Below are positions 11,160 to 23,043 of a DNA stretch of 64,000 bases, in pieces. The notes under the pieces were generated by a model. The model ran no database searches and was not told where the DNA came from. It saw nothing but the letters and a program-made list of their open reading frames with translations. The stretch's first letter is position 1. Each line of letters starts with the position of its first letter. The position numbers and the translations under genes were made by a program. Origin of the DNA: Eonycteris spelaea (taxonomy: Eukaryota; Chordata; Mammalia; Chiroptera; Pteropodidae); contig PUFA01000082.1 of the NCBI GenBank assembly GCA_003508835.1, forward strand, positions 1,488,001 to 1,552,000, written 5' to 3'.

Positions 11160-11800
11160 ACCTCCCCAGGCGGGCTTCCCTCCCGAGCCCTGAGTATAAA
11201 TCTGAGCATACTGGAAATACACTTCCTAACCTTATTATCTGGATGTCCTTAGCTGACATCATTGGCCCTCACACCTTTCTCCAGAATAAACATCTCCAAG
11301 TCTCTGTTTCAACTCTCTCAGTCTCCATCTCCAGTTCACCTGCTCTCCAACCTCAACACAACTTCCACCCCTTGCTTTTCCAGGAACGAGCAGCCCAGCG
11401 CGTGGCTCTACTTCCTTCCTGCTCAGCCTCCACTCTGCGGCATCACTTCGCCCTCTGCCTGCTTCCCCACGACCCTGGGACCCTCCTCTTTCTACGACCC
11501 TGCAACCCTAACCTGAAAATGTGCTTTCTCCGTGCCTAAACTTGGACAGCCCTAATGCCCGTCTGGGTGAAAGACGATTGGGAGTGGGGTCTCAGAATGA
11601 TCTTTACTGTCCCTCATCAGGTCTCTCCTCCCCACAATGACTACTTTAAGCAATCCGCATACTCTGCCCAGTCTCCTACCCTACCTCCAGCCCTCTCAAA
11701 TGATCGTGTCTCTTATTTCACTCTGAAAATTAAGACTGAACTCCCTTAACTTCTGCCCCCATACCTACAGGGAGAGACCTAGGTACGAGGGGCTTGACAT
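11160..11800 (+). repeat. L2 LINE fragment
   Basis: Pyrimidine-rich, with L2 ORF2 3'-half features: the 'ctgctctccaacctcaacacaa' type of segment (shortened here) and 'cactctgcggcatcacttcgc'-like text. It is probably continuous with L2 sequence at 12180-13250. Confidence 0.5.
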
Positions 11801-11819
11801 TTAAGTAGGGAGGCTCTTA

Positions 11820-11822
<3 letters not shown>

Positions 11823-11857
<35 letters not shown>
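11823..11857 (+). repeat. (CA)n microsatellite
   Basis: About 17 uninterrupted AC dinucleotides immediately upstream of the 5S insertion. Confidence 0.97.
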
Positions 11858-11858
<1 letters not shown>

Positions 11859-11935
11859 CCATAAATATCAAATTAGGTACTAATGTAAAAGTTATTTACA
11901 ATGAGAAAAGAAATCACAATAAATGGAGTCTTAGA

Positions 11936-12054
11936 GTCTATAGCCATGCCACCCTGAACATGCCCGATCCCATCTGATTTTGGAAGCTAAGCAGGATCAG
12001 GCCTGGTTAGTACTTGGATGGGAGACCACCTAGGAAGACCAGGTGCTGTAGGCG
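11936..12054 (+). pseudogene. 5S rRNA-like sequence
   Basis: Body of the retroposed element: near-complete alignment to mammalian 5S rRNA from GTCTA to GCTGTAGGC. CpG sites are lost, and there are substitutions in the helix IV/V region. There is no TTTT terminator directly after it, so it is unlikely to make normal 5S rRNA. Confidence 0.92.
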
Positions 12055-12063
12055 TAAAATAAA

Positions 12064-12093
12064 TAAATAGATAGATAGATAGATAGATAGATA
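12064..12093 (+). repeat. (ATAG)n microsatellite in the retroposon tail
   Basis: Six to seven tandem ATAG units following AAATAAAT; forms the variable 3' tail of the 5S retroposon. Confidence 0.9.
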
Positions 12094-12179
12094 ACAAATA
12101 AATAAATGGAGTCTTAGAAATTTTGATACCTTTCTTCTGAGAAACCACTAGGCAATGTCAGGCATGCTTACATATTAAT

Positions 12180-13250
12180 GCTTCAAGATTACAATGTCCC
12201 TCTCTACCTGGGACACTGGAACTCCGAACACTTCGGGGGCCTATGCTACTAAGACGCCCTAAAGCCCAAGCTTCCTGACTCCACAGTAAATCTACCCTGG
12301 TCTACAAAAAAAGGTATATTTATCCGCATCGCCTTTTCCAGATTCCAACTTTCCATCTTCATCTCCTTGTCTACCCTGGTTCTGAGGATGAGGCCTCATC
12401 CCTTTCTCAAAGGGAGCTATACCACCTGTTCTAGATCTCATCGCTTCACTTCCACGGAGACCTTGATCATTACCTATCGGCCTTTCTCCTCTCCATCGTC
12501 ACACATTCCCTCTCTAACAGCTCTTTCTACTCCTCCCCCCTAAATACTGGATGTTCACTGTTCTCATCAAAATACAAAAACAAGAAAACGACTGGAAATA
12601 AACAACTTCTCTCATCTAAGCACCCTCTAGCTCTTCTCACTTCCCTTTAAAGATCCGTTTCCCAGTGTGTCTTCCTCCAACACTGGAACAGCACTCCCTA
12701 ACGTCACCAGTGAGTCACATCTTGTTGCTCAATCCACTTTTCAGTCACCTTACTTGCTTTATCCAAAGCATTTGATGACTCCCTCCTTCTCTCCTTGAGC
12801 TACTATGCCGTTTTCTAGTTTTAGTCTTGCATTTCTGGCCACTCTGCATCTAGTACCTGTCAGAAATGGAAATCTGAGATGTTCTGAATAAGGCAGCAAG
12901 CCCCCGCCCCTTGCCCCCGCCCGCCCCGAGCTTAATGCTGATTCAGCTGCCTCCACCTGGCCTTTAGATACCAGTGTTCCAGTGGGTTCCATCTGCGGTC
13001 TTTTCTCTCATGCTATATCTCTGGCTGAGTAATTTCAGTGTTTTCCTCACAAACACCTATAACCTTATGATCCCCAAATCTCTGTAACTAGGTCTCTCTA
13101 AGCTTCAGATGCATATACTCATCGGCCTAAAGCATACTCCCACTTTAAAGCACCACGAACACTTAAAACCCAGGGTATCTAAAATCAAATCCTCATGCCC
13201 TTAAAACCAAATATCCCAAGACCATTTATCACTAGACGTTGGGTTTCCCA
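12180..13250 (+). repeat. L2 LINE, continued
   Basis: Pyrimidine-rich L2 ORF2-derived text. It translates in part to the L2/CR1 reverse-transcriptase pattern (for example YLLYPKHLMTPSFSP near 12750-12795), with many breaks. A C-rich patch lies at 12900-12930. Confidence 0.55.
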
Positions 13251-13269
13251 TTGATCAGAAATGACTCAT

Positions 13270-16080
13270 CATACACCAAAGTCGTATCTAGCGAGGGTCC
13301 ATCATTGGACAGTTTTGTTCCATTGGCCTATTTGTCTAGCCCTTCATCTACAGGTTCTTAATTCCTATGTGTTTAAGCCTTGATAATTTTTAGAATGAGC
13401 ACTCCCAGCTCCATTTTCTTCAGAACTATCTCAGGTTTGGGATTTTGACTGTAACTGAGTTGAATTTACAGACTGATTGGGGAGAATTGATATCATAGAG
13501 TCTCACCATTCATGAAAAGTAGACCTTCAAGTTGTCTTTTAGATCTTTTCTAATTTTTTCACAAAGGTCACATGTTTTTTGTTTCTTCCTTTCATGGAAA
13601 ATTTCAAATGTATATGAATGCAGAGAGAATAAGAAAATGAACCCCATCACTCAGCTTCAAAATTTTCAACACATGGTCCAATCTTGTTTCGTCTATACTT
13701 GCTCTCTCCAACTCGATTTCAGCTGGACAGACATTTCCTGTATCTGTACTAGTGCGAAAATGTGCTACTGTGACCTAGGAGCTGAAATTTTTATCTTATT
13801 TAATTTTAACTAATTTTAATTTAAATAACTATAAAAGCATAGTGGCTAACATACTGAACACTGCAATCTACCCCATAACCCACAGTTACTTCCCACCACC
13901 ACACCATTATTTTGAAGCGAATCTAAAATGTCATATCATATAACCTGTAATTGCTTTAGTCTCTCCTCCCCACCCCCCAAAAAAATTAACTACCATTATG
14001 TCCAAAAGAATGAGCATCATCAACTATCTAACGAGTGTTTCAATTACTTCATAAACTCTTGTTTAACACTATTGGTTTGTTAGAAGCAGGATCTAAACAA
14101 GGTGCACACACTGCATTTGGTTGATAATGTGCCTTTTGTAGAGATTATTTCTATAATTACTGTTTTATTCAGATTTTCTTTCCTTTTGAATTAGCCTTAA
14201 AATACCTGTTTCTCAAGAAAATGAGAATTTAAGTTTCAAAACCATTAGCATAAAGTTGTTCTTGCTATTCCTGTTTTTCTATCCCTAAAATTGTCTATCA
14301 TTTTTTCTTAGCATTATTTGTACCTCTTCTTTTTTACTTTGCGCTTCTAGAAGTTTATTAGTAGAAAAAATTGTTTTTTAATTTTTTATCATTTGTTGAT
14401 TTTGTCTATCATGTTTTGTTTTCCAGTTTTGCTCTTATTTTCTTCTTTCTTTGGGTTCATGCTGTCCTTTTCCTAACTTCTTCAATAATGCTTAACCTTA
14501 GCAGCAGTTTTTGTTCATAAATCCATTTAAGGCTATAAATTCCCATTTAAGTTTTGTTTCACCTAAATTTTACAAGTCCTGATCTCTCCACTGTGACTGA
14601 TTTCCTCTAATCCAGATTGTTTAGGATTATTTTAGTTTCCAAACAAAATTCCTAAAGATTACCTTTTCATTGTATGAGAGTCTTTGAATTGTGGAGACTT
14701 GCTTTGTTACCTGGTTGCAACTAATATTTATAAGTCTATCCCATATTTATTTTTGTGTTATGGGCAGAATTTACTATAGCCATTGTATCAAGCTTGTTAC
14801 TTGTGTTGTTAAGTTTCTGTACCCTTACTAATTTTTGTATGCACAATCTACCAGTACCTGACAGAAGTTTTTAAAAATTTTCATACCTGCTTGTGCATGT
14901 CAACTTCCCCTTGTAGCTGTCCATTTCTTCTTTAAATTGTTTATTCATTCAACAAATACTTATCTGAGTCCCTACGAATCACAAACTGTTGTAAGCACTG
15001 GATATGTAGCCATAAACATACAAACTATGTCCCTGCCTTCATGGATCTCGCCTTGTAAAAGAGAACTCCTTAATTAGTGCTAAACAAATACTTCCAATAT
15101 TTTGTCAAGATGTGAAAAGATATGTCATCAGAGTACACAATTCATGATTATGTGACCCTTAATACCCTGTTCCTTGTATTATCATATACAGTCCCTCTTT
15201 ATCCCTATTAATGTGTACTGCCTTAAATTCTAGTTCATCTGATATTAATATTTATCAGTTTTCTTTTGACAAGTATTTAATTATCATGTCTTTCCCCATC
15301 ATGCTTATAATCTTTTTAAATCACTTATATTTAATTTCAAAACCCGTCCTTTAATAGATGTGTTAAATCCTTTTACACTATATGTATGTTGAACAAATCA
15401 TGTTTTCTTTAATTGTTTTCAAAGTTATATCATATTTTCTATTCATTTAGAAAATAACTGCATTTTAAACATGCTACAAAAGTATAAATTTAAGCAATAC
15501 TGTTATCTTCCCAAATGAGAACACTAAAATGCTTTAAATCCAGTCTGACCTCTCCTACATTCCTAGGCAATTTTGCTGGTATTTTAATTCCACTTTAGGG
15601 TGGTATTTTAACCACCCTAAAAGAAGTCCTTTTCAAAAGTAGTCAATCTATACATTTACCAACATTTCTGCCAACTTCTTTCCTTACTATTGCTTCTGAC
15701 ATCTATGACTTCCTTCTGGGTTCAAATCATTCTTGAAGAAGGTATATCCTTCGGTAGTTCATGAAGGTCAATGCGTAGTCAGCATTCTCAATCACAGCAT
15801 ATCTGAGAATGTTCTATTTCACCCTCTTTATTAAAACAGCTGCTTTAGAATTCTAGATTCGCAGGTTTCCTTTAGCACATTAATACTCCCACTGATAGTT
15901 CATCTGATATTGCTCGTTGCCATGAGAAATCTGCAGTAAGTCTAATTTTTGTTTCTTTGTAGGCAAAGTAATAGTAAAGAGGATAAGAATGTTCTCTGTG
16001 GGACCATGCTGCCTAGTTTCAAATGCAGTTCCACCAACAACTTGTATGAACTTTGTGTCTTTTATTTCATGATGCTTTAA
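13270..16080 (-). repeat. L1 LINE sequence, antisense, several fragments
   Basis: Reverse-strand L1 landmarks: 'ttgttccattggcctatttgtc' (compressed), 'tttgaagcgaatctaaaatgtcatatcat', 'gcatttggttgataatgtg' and 'taaggctataaattcccattt'. It fills SERAC1 intron 1 almost without interruption. An L2 3' end in minus orientation ('ttcattcaacaaatactt') sits at about 14940-15060. Confidence 0.65.
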
Positions 16081-16589
16081 CATCTTGGGTCCTTGGGGAC
16101 CCAGGTGACCGCCCCTACCAGGGTTAGCTAATTCCTAGAGACTGCAAACATATGCTCTTGAGAATACCTTTCATATGCAAACTAACCAATACTTAGTTCA
16201 TATTCTCAAACGCTACCTTTATTCAACTATCATATACCAAGCCAATATTCCCCCTACCCTAAAACAAACAAAGGCCAAGTATCAGATAACTGGAGACCAC
16301 CCCTGCAGCCCAGAGCCTGCCAAAATCATTCAAACTACCCAACCTAAACTTATTCAGCTTGCCTGTCCTGTCTTATCCAGTCCCTCCCAGAAAACCATGA
16401 CAAAGGCTGGGGCCTATGGTTTCCCTTCACTCCCCACAGTGGCTCCACATGGTGGACCTGCCCCTCCTCTTAGGAGGGTAAACAATTAACTCCTTTCAAG
16501 GCAGGTGATTCTGTGTATGTCATCTTACCATACATGAGTAAGAAAAAATCCTGAATACATTTTAAAACACAACTAGACATATGATTATG

Positions 16590-16750
16590 GCCTAGTTAAC
16601 TAACCTGTGTCTCACTTTACTCATCTAAAAAATGGCAATAACAGGACTTTAAAGGGTTGTTATCAATATTATGAGCTAACACATGTAAAAAGCACACAGA
16701 ATAGGGCCTATTCCAAGTTAAGTGCTCAATAAATGTTACTTATCACAACC
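16590..16750 (-). repeat. MIR SINE, minus orientation
   Basis: 'cctgtgtctcactttactca', 'ctaaaaaatggcaataac', 'ggttgttatcaatattatga' and 'gtgctcaataaatgttact' are the reverse-oriented MIR order. Confidence 0.8.
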
Positions 16751-17379
16751 ATGATTATCATATTCCATCTGGCAATTTAAAGATCTTCTGTTTCTCTTCT
16801 TAAACTTCTTAACGCCTGGCTATGGGTTTGTTACCACAGATCCTGCTCAGGATTTGGCGTGCCCCCTCAATCTCTGAACTTGTATTTTTCTTGGATTCTG
16901 CAATATTCTTAATAATTATCACCCTTAAGCAAAACTGACTAACTCTACAAGTCTGGTATGTATGTCCCAGTAATTAAGATCCCCACTGGTTTCTGATAAT
17001 CCGGTAATTTACAGCAGCCTCTACCTCAGTGCAACTTTTATCCTGAGTTTCCTTTTCTCCTCTCACAACTCCAAGTTCTTTCATCACACTTTAACTAAAG
17101 CTTCATGTTGTATGGAGGGAGCAGAGCATGCTGTCTGAAACTGAGTATATAGGAATAACATTTACCAAAATAGGAAAATGCAGGAAGAAAAATGGATTTG
17201 AGAAAAGGATGAATTCTCAATTTCAACATGCTGAGATTAAGGTTCCTGTAAAATATTCATGAAGGATATCCATTAGGCCACGTGGGCTCAGCAGACAGGT
17301 CTAAGCTATAGGAACAGATTTATGAGCCATCAGCATATACTGTTAGTTGAAACTATTAACTTCGGATGAAATTATTGAA

Positions 17380-17465
17380 AAATAGTGTTTCTCAAAATGT
17401 CATTCTAGGATTATCTGCAGATTGTTAAAATCCAGATTCCCAGGGACAATCTTAGCTTGAATTTC
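17380..17465 (+). repeat. MER5A fragment
   Basis: 'gtttctcaaaatgtcattc' then 'ttaaaatccagattcccagg' resembles the 5' half of MER5A (hAT-Charlie). Confidence 0.45.
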
Positions 17466-17989
17466 TCTGCTCTAAGTTTCACAAGGCCAAAACCAGCTGT
17501 TAGCAAGGCTGCACTCCTTACTGAGAACTCTGGGGAAGAGCCCGCTTCCAGCCTCATGCAGGTTGCTGGCAAGATTTAGTCCATTCAGCTGTAAAGGAAG
17601 TCCTTGTTTCCTTGCTAGTTTTGTCTGGGCGCCAGAGGCCTCCCTCTGACCCTGAAGGCAGCCCCTGCCTCAGAACCAGCAGCAGCTCACCCTCACATTG
17701 CCACATCTGACTCTTCTGCTTTCCTTTCCCACTTTTTAAGGGTCCATGTGATCACAATAGGCTCCCCCAGATCATCTAAAATAATCTCCACGCCTTAAAA
17801 CCTAGAACCCTGAGTCTGCCTGCAAAGTCCCTCTGCCAGGTATGCAATTTAACATAGTCACGGGTTCTGGAGATTTGAGTGTGGACATCTGGGGGGAGTG
17901 GGGCCAGCGTTCTGCCTACCACAGGCCACTGTGAGCATTCTGACACAATATTTTTAGACGTGTTTTGATTTCCCTTGGGTATATACCTA

Positions 17990-18970
17990 GACTTCTGGCT
18001 CATAGGGCAAACATACGTTTAACTTATTAACGCTGCCAAATACTTTTCCAACATGGCTGCACGGTTCACACTGCAACTGGTAATCCAGTTGTTGCACATC
18101 CGTGCCAGTATCTGATGCTGTCAGCATGTTTGACTTTAGCCATTTCAGTGGGTACGTGGCAGTACCTCGCTGTGGTTTTATTTTGCAATTCTCTGAAAAC
18201 TAACAACAGTGAGCATTTTTTATATTCATGTTAGCCGTTTACATTTATTTTTGTGTGAAGCGCCTGCCCAAGTCTTTTGCCCATTTTTAAACTGATTTGT
18301 TTTTAAATGAGTCATCAGTTCTTTACAAATTCTGGAAACAAATCCTTTAGCACATATATGTACATATATACTGCAAGTAACTTCTAGGCAGTGACCTGCC
18401 TGTTCATTTTCTTAAAGGTACCTTTTGATGAAGAGTTTTAATTTTCACAACTTCTATCAAATTTTTGCTTTTATGGTTATTATATTCCTGTCTTAGAAAT
18501 TGCTGCCTACCTCAAAGACACATCCTTCTGAGTTTCTCTAAAAGGCATTTTGTTTTAGCTTGTACATTCAGCTCAATGACCCACCTCACGTTGTTGTGTA
18601 TTGGGTGAGACAGGATTTGAACTTCATTTTTCTTCCCCTACAGGGATATCTAACGGCTCCAGTATCATTTGTTGAAAGATTTTCTTTTCGTCATTGAACT
18701 GACTTCGTACCTTGGTTGTAAACCAAGTGGCTATATAAATATGCATTTATATTTATTAACTGCATTCCAGTCATCTGTCTACCCTTATAGAAATGTCATG
18801 TTATACTGACTACTGTAGCTTTACAATAAATTGTGCAGCCAGATAGTATCAGTTCTCTGAATTTCTTCTTCCTTTTCAAGACTGACTATTCTGTCTCTGG
18901 CACGTTCACATAATTTTAAAGTCAACTTGTAAATTTCTATTTTTACACAGTCTTCGGGAGTATGATTTGT
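17990..18970 (-). repeat. L1 LINE 3' region, antisense
   Basis: Successive reverse-strand L1 3'-UTR/ORF2-tail phrases: 'cttttgcccatttttaaac', 'ttctttacaaattctgg', 'catttgttgaaagattttc' and 'tagctttacaataaattgt'. Confidence 0.75.
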
Positions 18971-19629
18971 GATTGCGTTAAATCTGAAACACTAATTCTA
19001 AGCAGAGAACAGAGGAGAAATTCTGAGGAAACTAAGGACACAGAGAGTAAAAAGGAAACAAAACAGTACCACATGAGACACATACTTAAAATTCCAATAA
19101 ATTTAACAACAGGGAGCTCCCTGGACCCTTTATAGTGGTAGCTTCATTGCCTTAGTCAGCGAAGAAACAAGACTGAACGAAACATCCATTCTCCTCTTCC
19201 TTCTTATTAATAAAACCCCTGAATTATAGCTGGGCACACAAAAACGAATGAAGGCTACATTGTCTACATCTACCTCTAGGTAAGTATCGTCCCCAAGAAC
19301 TGGCTCACGGGTTGTAAGTGGATGTGTCATGTGTAACTTCTGAGAAGTGTTCTTAAAGAGAAAAGTATGTGTCTTTCTTCAGCCATCCCTCTTGCCATGG
19401 CAGTGGCAGTCTGGAATTAAAGCAGCCATCTCCACCATGAGAAAGCATCCTAAGGATGGCAGACCAGCAAGACAGAAGAATTCAAGTCCTTGTGCTCATG
19501 GACCGCTTCCATGACAGCCATGGCCCGCCTACCTATGGAACTATATGCATATTTAAGGCATTATTATTGTATATTTTCTTGTGATGCAACTGAATCTAAT
19601 CCTACCACATCAGCTTTAAGTATCTGCAT

Positions 19630-20070
19630 GCCACTGATCCCAAAGCTATATCGCCAACTATAATCTTCCCAGACCCACCTATCCAATAGCTATTGGACCA
19701 TTTTCACTTAGATGTCCAACAAGCCTTTCAAACTTAACTGTCCGAAACAGAATTCTTTATTTTTTCTCCCCCAATTCTTCCTCCACTCATCCTCTGCATT
19801 GTCACCAAATAAATGGTAAGTAGTTTTTGATGATAAATGGTAAATAATTCATCTCCCAGCTCAAACAAAAAACCTAAAGATTGCCCTTGTTCCTTGCTTT
19901 CCCCTCATCCCCTATCCAAACCTTGCACAATTCCTGTTCTCTGCTACCAGAACATACCCCAGATCCATCCACTTTTCTCCACCTTCACTGTCACCACTCC
20001 AGCTTAAGTCATCATCACCTCTCATTTGGAGTAACTCAACAGCATCCTCAGTGGTGCTTTCCATAACTTA
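19630..20070 (+). repeat. L2 LINE fragment
   Basis: 'cttagatgtccaacaagcct' followed by 'ttcaaacttaactgtccgaa' is a diagnostic L2 ORF2 stretch; a pyrimidine-rich continuation follows. Confidence 0.75.
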
Positions 20071-20269
20071 AGAAATCCTTCCCAGAAGACGAAAAAAGTT
20101 CTAGGGATAGACAGTAGTGATGGCTGCACAATAACATGAACACCACGTGTACACCTGCAAATGGCTAAAATGGTAAATTTTATGTTCTGTGTATTTAACC
20201 ACAAGGAAACAAAGAGAGAAGTATTTCCTAGAGACAATATAGCCCCCTACATCTTTTTCTAAATAGTTT

Positions 20270-21290
20270 ACAGATGTATCTTTCACATCTAAGACTTTAA
20301 TCCACCTGGAAATGATTGTTTTGAATGGTGTGAAGAAGCATCTAATTTTGTCTTTATTCTATATGGAAACCACATCTCTCAGTATCATTTACGGACTAGT
20401 CTAGGCTTTTTCCCTTGCTTTGTATGCTAACCTCCCATAAGTATGTGGGCGTGTTTCTAGGATCTCCATTCTGTTCCATGAGTTCACGTTTCTATCCCTC
20501 AGCCAATACCAGTAATTAAGAGAGTAGTCTTAATTATTACAGCTTTATATTGTTTTGCTATCTGGGAGGAAAAGACTTTATTTTTACTAGTAAAAATAGA
20601 CTCAGCTATTCTTGGTCCTTTGCCTTTTCATATATATTTTAGGTTCAGTACATCAAGTTCCATGAAAAACCATATAGCAAGTTTAACTGAAATTGCACTG
20701 AATTTTTAGAATTAAGGAAAATTGACATCTTGATATCGAGTCATTCCATCCATGAATATTGTGTGTCTCTCTATTTACTTGGGTTTTCTTTTGTGTGTCA
20801 ATACAGCTTTACATTTTTCTCCCTAAAGGACTATATAGCTTTAGTGTGATTTATTTTCGGATAACTTTAGTTTGGAATACTATTATAAATATCTTCTGTT
20901 ATTCTTAAACTCTCTAGTTAGTTATTGCTGGTATAGAGAACTTATTTTTTTACTCAATCATTCCAAACTAAAGACCATTTTTTCCCTTTTTTTTTTTTTT
21001 GGTTATTGACTAATCCTTCCCTTTCCCATAGATTTGTGATCTCTTATAAATTCGTGTAAATGAATGCATACATATGTACATACAGACATCCATGTTTTTC
21101 TTTTGTTGTTCATGGCTTCTGTTTCAATGTTCTGTCTCTTGTACTACAGCACTGTTTTAAATGCTATAGTTTTCTATTTTGATACTATTACTCCTCTGTC
21201 TCAAATTTTAGTTATTTATTTCAGTTTACTCTTCCTGATAAATATTACAATCACTTTGTCAGGAGATGTGGTTCTTCCCCAGAGCTGACC
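20270..21290 (-). repeat. L1 LINE, antisense
   Basis: 'atccacctggaaatgattgt', 'ctccattctgttccatgagt' and 'ttacagctttatattgtttt' are reverse-strand L1 ORF2/3' phrases. A T14 run lies at about 20987-21000. Confidence 0.7.
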
Positions 21291-21299
21291 AAAGTATAC

Positions 21300-22140
21300 A
21301 ATTTGGGGGTTCTAAAGGGCATTTCTGTCACCCTCTAACCAAAACAGCCCCTCCAATCACTTTATCATATCACTCTCTGATAACTTCTTGTTAGCCGATT
21401 TTAGTGTCTCCCTTCTCCACTCCTCACACCCCTACACTAGAATTAGTTGTTTGTTTACCATTATATCCTGTGTCTGGCACATTTTCAGTGCACAAAAAAT
21501 TTGTTGAATAAGTGAATTTTAAGTCTGGGTAATTCGGAGATACAGGAAGAAAAGCAGGTTTTGAAGTGTGAGGCTGAAAGATGAGAATTAGTTCAGTTTT
21601 AAAGGAGATAGAACACTCACAGGTTATTAATGTGCAGGCATCAGGCCAGCACCTGGGGCACAAGAGTGAAGGTTCAATGGGATGCAACTGATGAGACCGT
21701 CAAGGAGGAGAATGCACGCAAGAATAAAAAAAGCAAAGATACGTGGGAAGAACTAAAAAGCAAATAAAAGAGAGTGCGTGCGCATGTAGTGTGGAAACCA
21801 AGGAGAGGGAAAAGATTCGAGAACTAGAAAAAGAGAAAAGGGAAGAACTGGGTAAATCATGAGAACACACGAAGTAAAAAGCTGCGTGAACTCAACTGGG
21901 GAAGTAGTACAATTTGCATGATCCTCATAACTTCACTAGTAAAAATAGAGAACTCTGTTAGACTACAGATCCGAATTTGGGGAAGGAATTAATTTTAGAA
22001 CCTCTTGGGGTCTCTCACGTTAAAATGACCTTACCAGGTTTAGAGGCCTATCAGCATTCAACCTATTAACCTCCCGGTCAGAGTTAGACACTGTTTTGAA
22101 TTTGAATGTTCCCATCCAAATGAGGGAACGGTACCGTCCT
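21300..22140. other. Distal promoter flank, no named element
   Basis: Unique-looking sequence leading into the CpG island; 21420-21500 weakly resembles the 3' end of an L2. No gene seen. Confidence 0.35.
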
Positions 22141-22429
22141 CCTTGATGTCATTCCGTGATTACTGCGCCCGTGCTGAAGGTACCAGCACGTGCCCTTTGG
22201 GCCTCGGAACGGAACCAAAGGAGGGCGGCGGCGGGGAGAGTCGGGCTGCCGAGTCTCGGAGACCCTCACGCCCCGCGGAGGGTCAGCGGGTCAGTCGGAG
22301 GCCGCGCGTCCCCGCCGAGGCACGCCCGCCGCTCCCCAGCCGCGCAGCTCTCCGCCCTCGCAGCTCCCCGCCCTGTCCGGCTTTGCTGATGTTCTTGCCC
22401 GCCCCCACGAGCCCGGGCCCCCTTCGTAC

Positions 22430-22600
22430 CTGCCCGCACGTGGACTTGGCCTGCCCCGGGCCGCTCACCGCGGACCGGGTCAGCCCAGAGCTGACCTTTC
22501 TCTGCCGCGCCAGCCGGCGCCTCCACCCCACGGCGGGCGGCACGTGACCCCGTGCCCCGCCCCTCGGCCCAGCCTGCGCCCCGCCTCCCGCCGGCGCGCT
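22430..22600 (-). other. SERAC1: SERAC1 untranslated exon 1 (candidate)
   Basis: The minus-strand first exon must lie in the island. Two donors fit: CAG|GTACGA with exon end at 22430, and GCG|GTGAGC with exon end at 22469. I cannot choose between them, and the transcription start is a guess. Confidence 0.4.
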
Positions 22601-22627
22601 CCACCCACAAGGGCGTCGCCGACGCGA

Positions 22628-22635
22628 TGACGTCA
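22628..22635. promoter_or_regulatory. Consensus CRE/ATF site
   Basis: Perfect palindrome tgacgtca just upstream of the likely GTF2H5 start; orientation-neutral, so it may serve both genes. Confidence 0.75.
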
Positions 22636-22644
22636 CTGGCGCAG

Positions 22645-22691
22645 GCGCACTCTGTCGGCGACGTCGCGGCTCTGCTTGGTTGTGGGCGAAG
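22645..22691 (+). other. GTF2H5: GTF2H5 untranslated exon 1 (candidate)
   Basis: The island ends in 'ttggttgtgggcgaag' followed by a strong donor GTACGT at 22692. The start coordinate is an estimate placed after the CRE and NRF1-like sites. Confidence 0.6.
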
Positions 22692-23010
22692 GTACGTGCA
22701 GTCGGTTCTCCGAGCGAGAGGAGAAAGTGGGATGCGTGAAAGACGGAGGGGGTTCCCGAAGAAAGAGAGGAGGGGGAGAAAAGGCCCAGAAGTCTGTCCT
22801 TTGGGTCCTGGGTACAGGGCAGCGTTTACAACAACTTTCCGGCCCTTACTGATGTGGCGGTGAACTTCCTTTGGAGAGGCCTGTCCTTGCGCCCAGGTGG
22901 ATATAAATTTAAGGATTAAGTTGAGGTGCGCTGGGTGTGTTCTTTCCATCGCAGATCTTGGGGAACGTAATTTATTTGTAAAGGAACACGACTAGAGACG
23001 CGACCTGTAC

Positions 23011-23043
23011 TTTTTTTCTTTTTTTTTTTTTTTTTTTTTTTTT
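23011..23043 (+). repeat. Poly(T) tract
   Basis: T-run interrupted once by C. Possibly the reversed tail of a lost retroposon; a MIR-like fragment ('catctgtaaaacgagatgat') follows at about 23050-23160. Confidence 0.9.

Larger units (their letters stand above)
11918..12118 (+). mobile_element. Retroposed 5S rRNA copy (5S-derived SINE-like) with target-site duplication
   Basis: A full-length 5S-like body (11936-12054) starts exactly at the 5S 5' end and carries the internal promoter boxes (ggaagctaagcagg; cctggttagtacttggatgg). A T-A-rich tail follows, containing a GATA-like repeat (about 12055-12100). Identical 18-mers aataaatggagtcttaga flank it at 11918-11935 and 12101-12118, which shows L1-type retroposition. 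Every CpG of the canonical 5S that I can align has become TpG or CpA, so the copy is methylated and old. 5S-derived SINEs are known from fruit bats; whether this belongs to one of those families or is a one-off 5S pseudogene cannot be told here. Confidence 0.93.
1..22600 (-). other. SERAC1: SERAC1 gene, 5' part (gene span, truncated by window edge)
   Basis: Gene-level entry. Five exons on the minus strand encode the N-terminal quarter of SERAC1, a serine-active-site (alpha/beta hydrolase fold) protein acting in phosphatidylglycerol remodelling and cholesterol trafficking at mitochondria-ER contacts. The coding pieces of 91, 37, 137, 90 and 132 bases join with consistent phases to 487 bases and align without indels to human residues 1-162 as I remember them. 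The lipase catalytic region lies in later exons beyond position 1. The 5' end is an untranslated first exon in the CpG island near 22.43-22.6 kb, head-to-head with GTF2H5. The start boundary is therefore open at the left, and the right end is an estimate. Confidence 0.93.
22160..22860. promoter_or_regulatory. Bidirectional CpG-island promoter of SERAC1 (left) and GTF2H5 (right)
   Basis: A GC-rich, CpG-dense, TATA-less island lies between the two head-to-head genes. Visible sites are an M-box/CLEAR-type cacgtgac at 22541-22548, an Sp1-type GC box ccccgcccc near 22555-22563, a perfect palindromic CRE tgacgtca at 22628-22635, and an NRF1-like ggcgcaggcgcac at about 22638-22650. In human the two transcription starts are, as I recall, under 100 bp apart, which fits this layout. 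Long open frames on both strands across the island reflect GC content. Confidence 0.88.

Noticed and set aside
22143..22949. Long open frames on both strands in the SERAC1/GTF2H5 island
   Set aside because: Composition effect in a promoter region; the real genes start in exons outside these frames.
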